DNA of 64,000 nucleotides from Prochlorococcus marinus CUG1435. GTDB taxonomy: Bacteria; Cyanobacteriota; Cyanobacteriia; PCC-6307; Cyanobiaceae. A program made the translations under genes and the position numbers. Below the pieces are notes generated by a model. The model was not told the DNA's origin and made no database searches. It saw only the letters and a program-made list of their open reading frames with translations. The stretch's first letter is position 1, and each line of letters starts with the position of its first letter. The stretch is from the NCBI GenBank assembly GCA_017644375.1, contig JAEPLP010000001.1, forward strand, positions 1,501,154 through 1,565,153. Direction: 5' to 3'. This document shows, piece after piece, positions 63,757 to 64,000 of the stretch.

Positions 63757-64000
63757 TTATTTATTATCAGAATCAAATTCTACGTCTATTATTTCATCTT
63801 TAACAGTTCTTTTTTTTGGTTTAATTGATTTTACTTTTGCCTCTACTATTTCTTCTTTAACTTTACTTTCTTTTGATTCCTCTGCCTTTACTTCTGGCTC
63901 TATACTTTCTTCTTTAACTTCACTTTCTTTTGATTCCTCTGCCTTTACTTCTGGCTCTATACTTTCTTCTTTAACTTCACTTTCTTTTGATTCCTCTGCC
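63757..64000 (-). CDS. partial CDS, C-terminus of a repeat-containing acidic protein
   Basis: Only the C-terminal ~80 residues lie in the window; the start is beyond base 64000. They consist of a Glu/Lys/Ser-rich repeat (AEESKESEVKEESIEPEVK) present about twice plus a degenerate third copy. A basic KSIKPKKRTVKDE stretch and a DVEFDSDNK end follow. The tail is probably disordered. The folded part is not visible, so the gene cannot be named. Confidence 0.7.
   Translation of the reverse strand, partial: AEESKESEVKEESIEPEVKAEESKESEVKEESIEPEVKAEESKESKVKEEIVEAKVKSIKPKKRTVKDEIIDVEFDSDNK
63879..64000. repeat. 57-bp tandem repeats within coding sequence
   Basis: Two perfect copies with period 57 (start points 63879 and 63936, the next at 63993), running out of the window. 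A diverged copy precedes them at about 63837-63878. The 57 bases encode 19 residues and keep frame. Confidence 0.92.

Overview
The window is a compact, strongly AT-rich chromosomal stretch from an oxygenic phototroph. Chlorophyll genes (chlH, acsF), plastid-type genes (ycf20, the ycf36/CGLD27 family, petP, a Psb30-like peptide), many cyanobacteria-only DUF families (DUF2996, DUF3038, DUF4335, DUF2949, DUF3303, DUF3318) and very short intergenic gaps point to a streamlined marine picocyanobacterium, most likely a high-light-adapted Prochlorococcus. I see no insertion sequence, CRISPR array, prophage or rRNA. The single tRNA is the initiator tRNA-Met.

Layout. 1-1.7 kb holds very small unknown genes. 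2-5.1 kb: a 2-Cys peroxiredoxin, a membrane protein and an FtsH homolog whose zinc motif is destroyed. 5.2-7.7 kb: rpmF, ycf20, a HAD hydrolase, a Psb30-like peptide, a Cys-cluster protein and two half-size Mn/Ca-exporter genes. 7.7-20.5 kb, mostly plus strand: a degenerate RNase II/R-family protein, DUF2996, acsF, tldD-pmbA, fmt and mfd, with a TerC gene opposed. 20.7-25.2 kb, minus strand: DUF4335-DUF3038-DUF2949, a UbiH-like monooxygenase, a membrane protein and dapB. 25.3-39 kb: chlH, folP-tpiA, an S4 protein, an ABC exporter, carB, DUF3318-rsfS-CGLD27-asparaginase II and tRNA-fMet.

39-48.4 kb: petP, an ABC-2 transporter operon, a candidate small RNA, a TauE exporter, an HNH protein and a string of small unknown genes. 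These lead into a phosphoribosyltransferase / nucleoside deoxyribosyltransferase pair and rpsU. 48.4-58 kb is the most accessory-looking part: a Lys-Thr-repeat HhH protein, a P-loop kinase, an FAD oxidoreductase next to an MTHFR-fold protein, peptidase E, a GNAT enzyme, several sub-60-residue membrane peptides, a DCC-family protein and an MBL-fold protein with an altered metal motif. 58-64 kb: pepN, purT, a glutathione peroxidase and the 3' end of a gene carrying 57-bp repeats.

Two themes deserve attention. First, three proteins keep their family fold while losing catalytic or metal-binding residues: FtsH (HEAGH to NEVGR), the RNB protein (catalytic Asp cluster and SPIRRY-type motif gone) and the MBL protein (HxHxDH to QxLxDH). 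Second, two reading frames appear to lack a canonical start codon: DUF3038, and a secreted protein with a good Shine-Dalgarno sequence placed before ATT. No clear new multi-gene system is visible. The nearest candidates are the nucleoside-salvage-like pair at 47.3-48.1 kb and the FAD oxidoreductase / MTHFR-fold pair at 49.6-51.6 kb. All family assignments come from reading motifs in the sequence; no database search was run.
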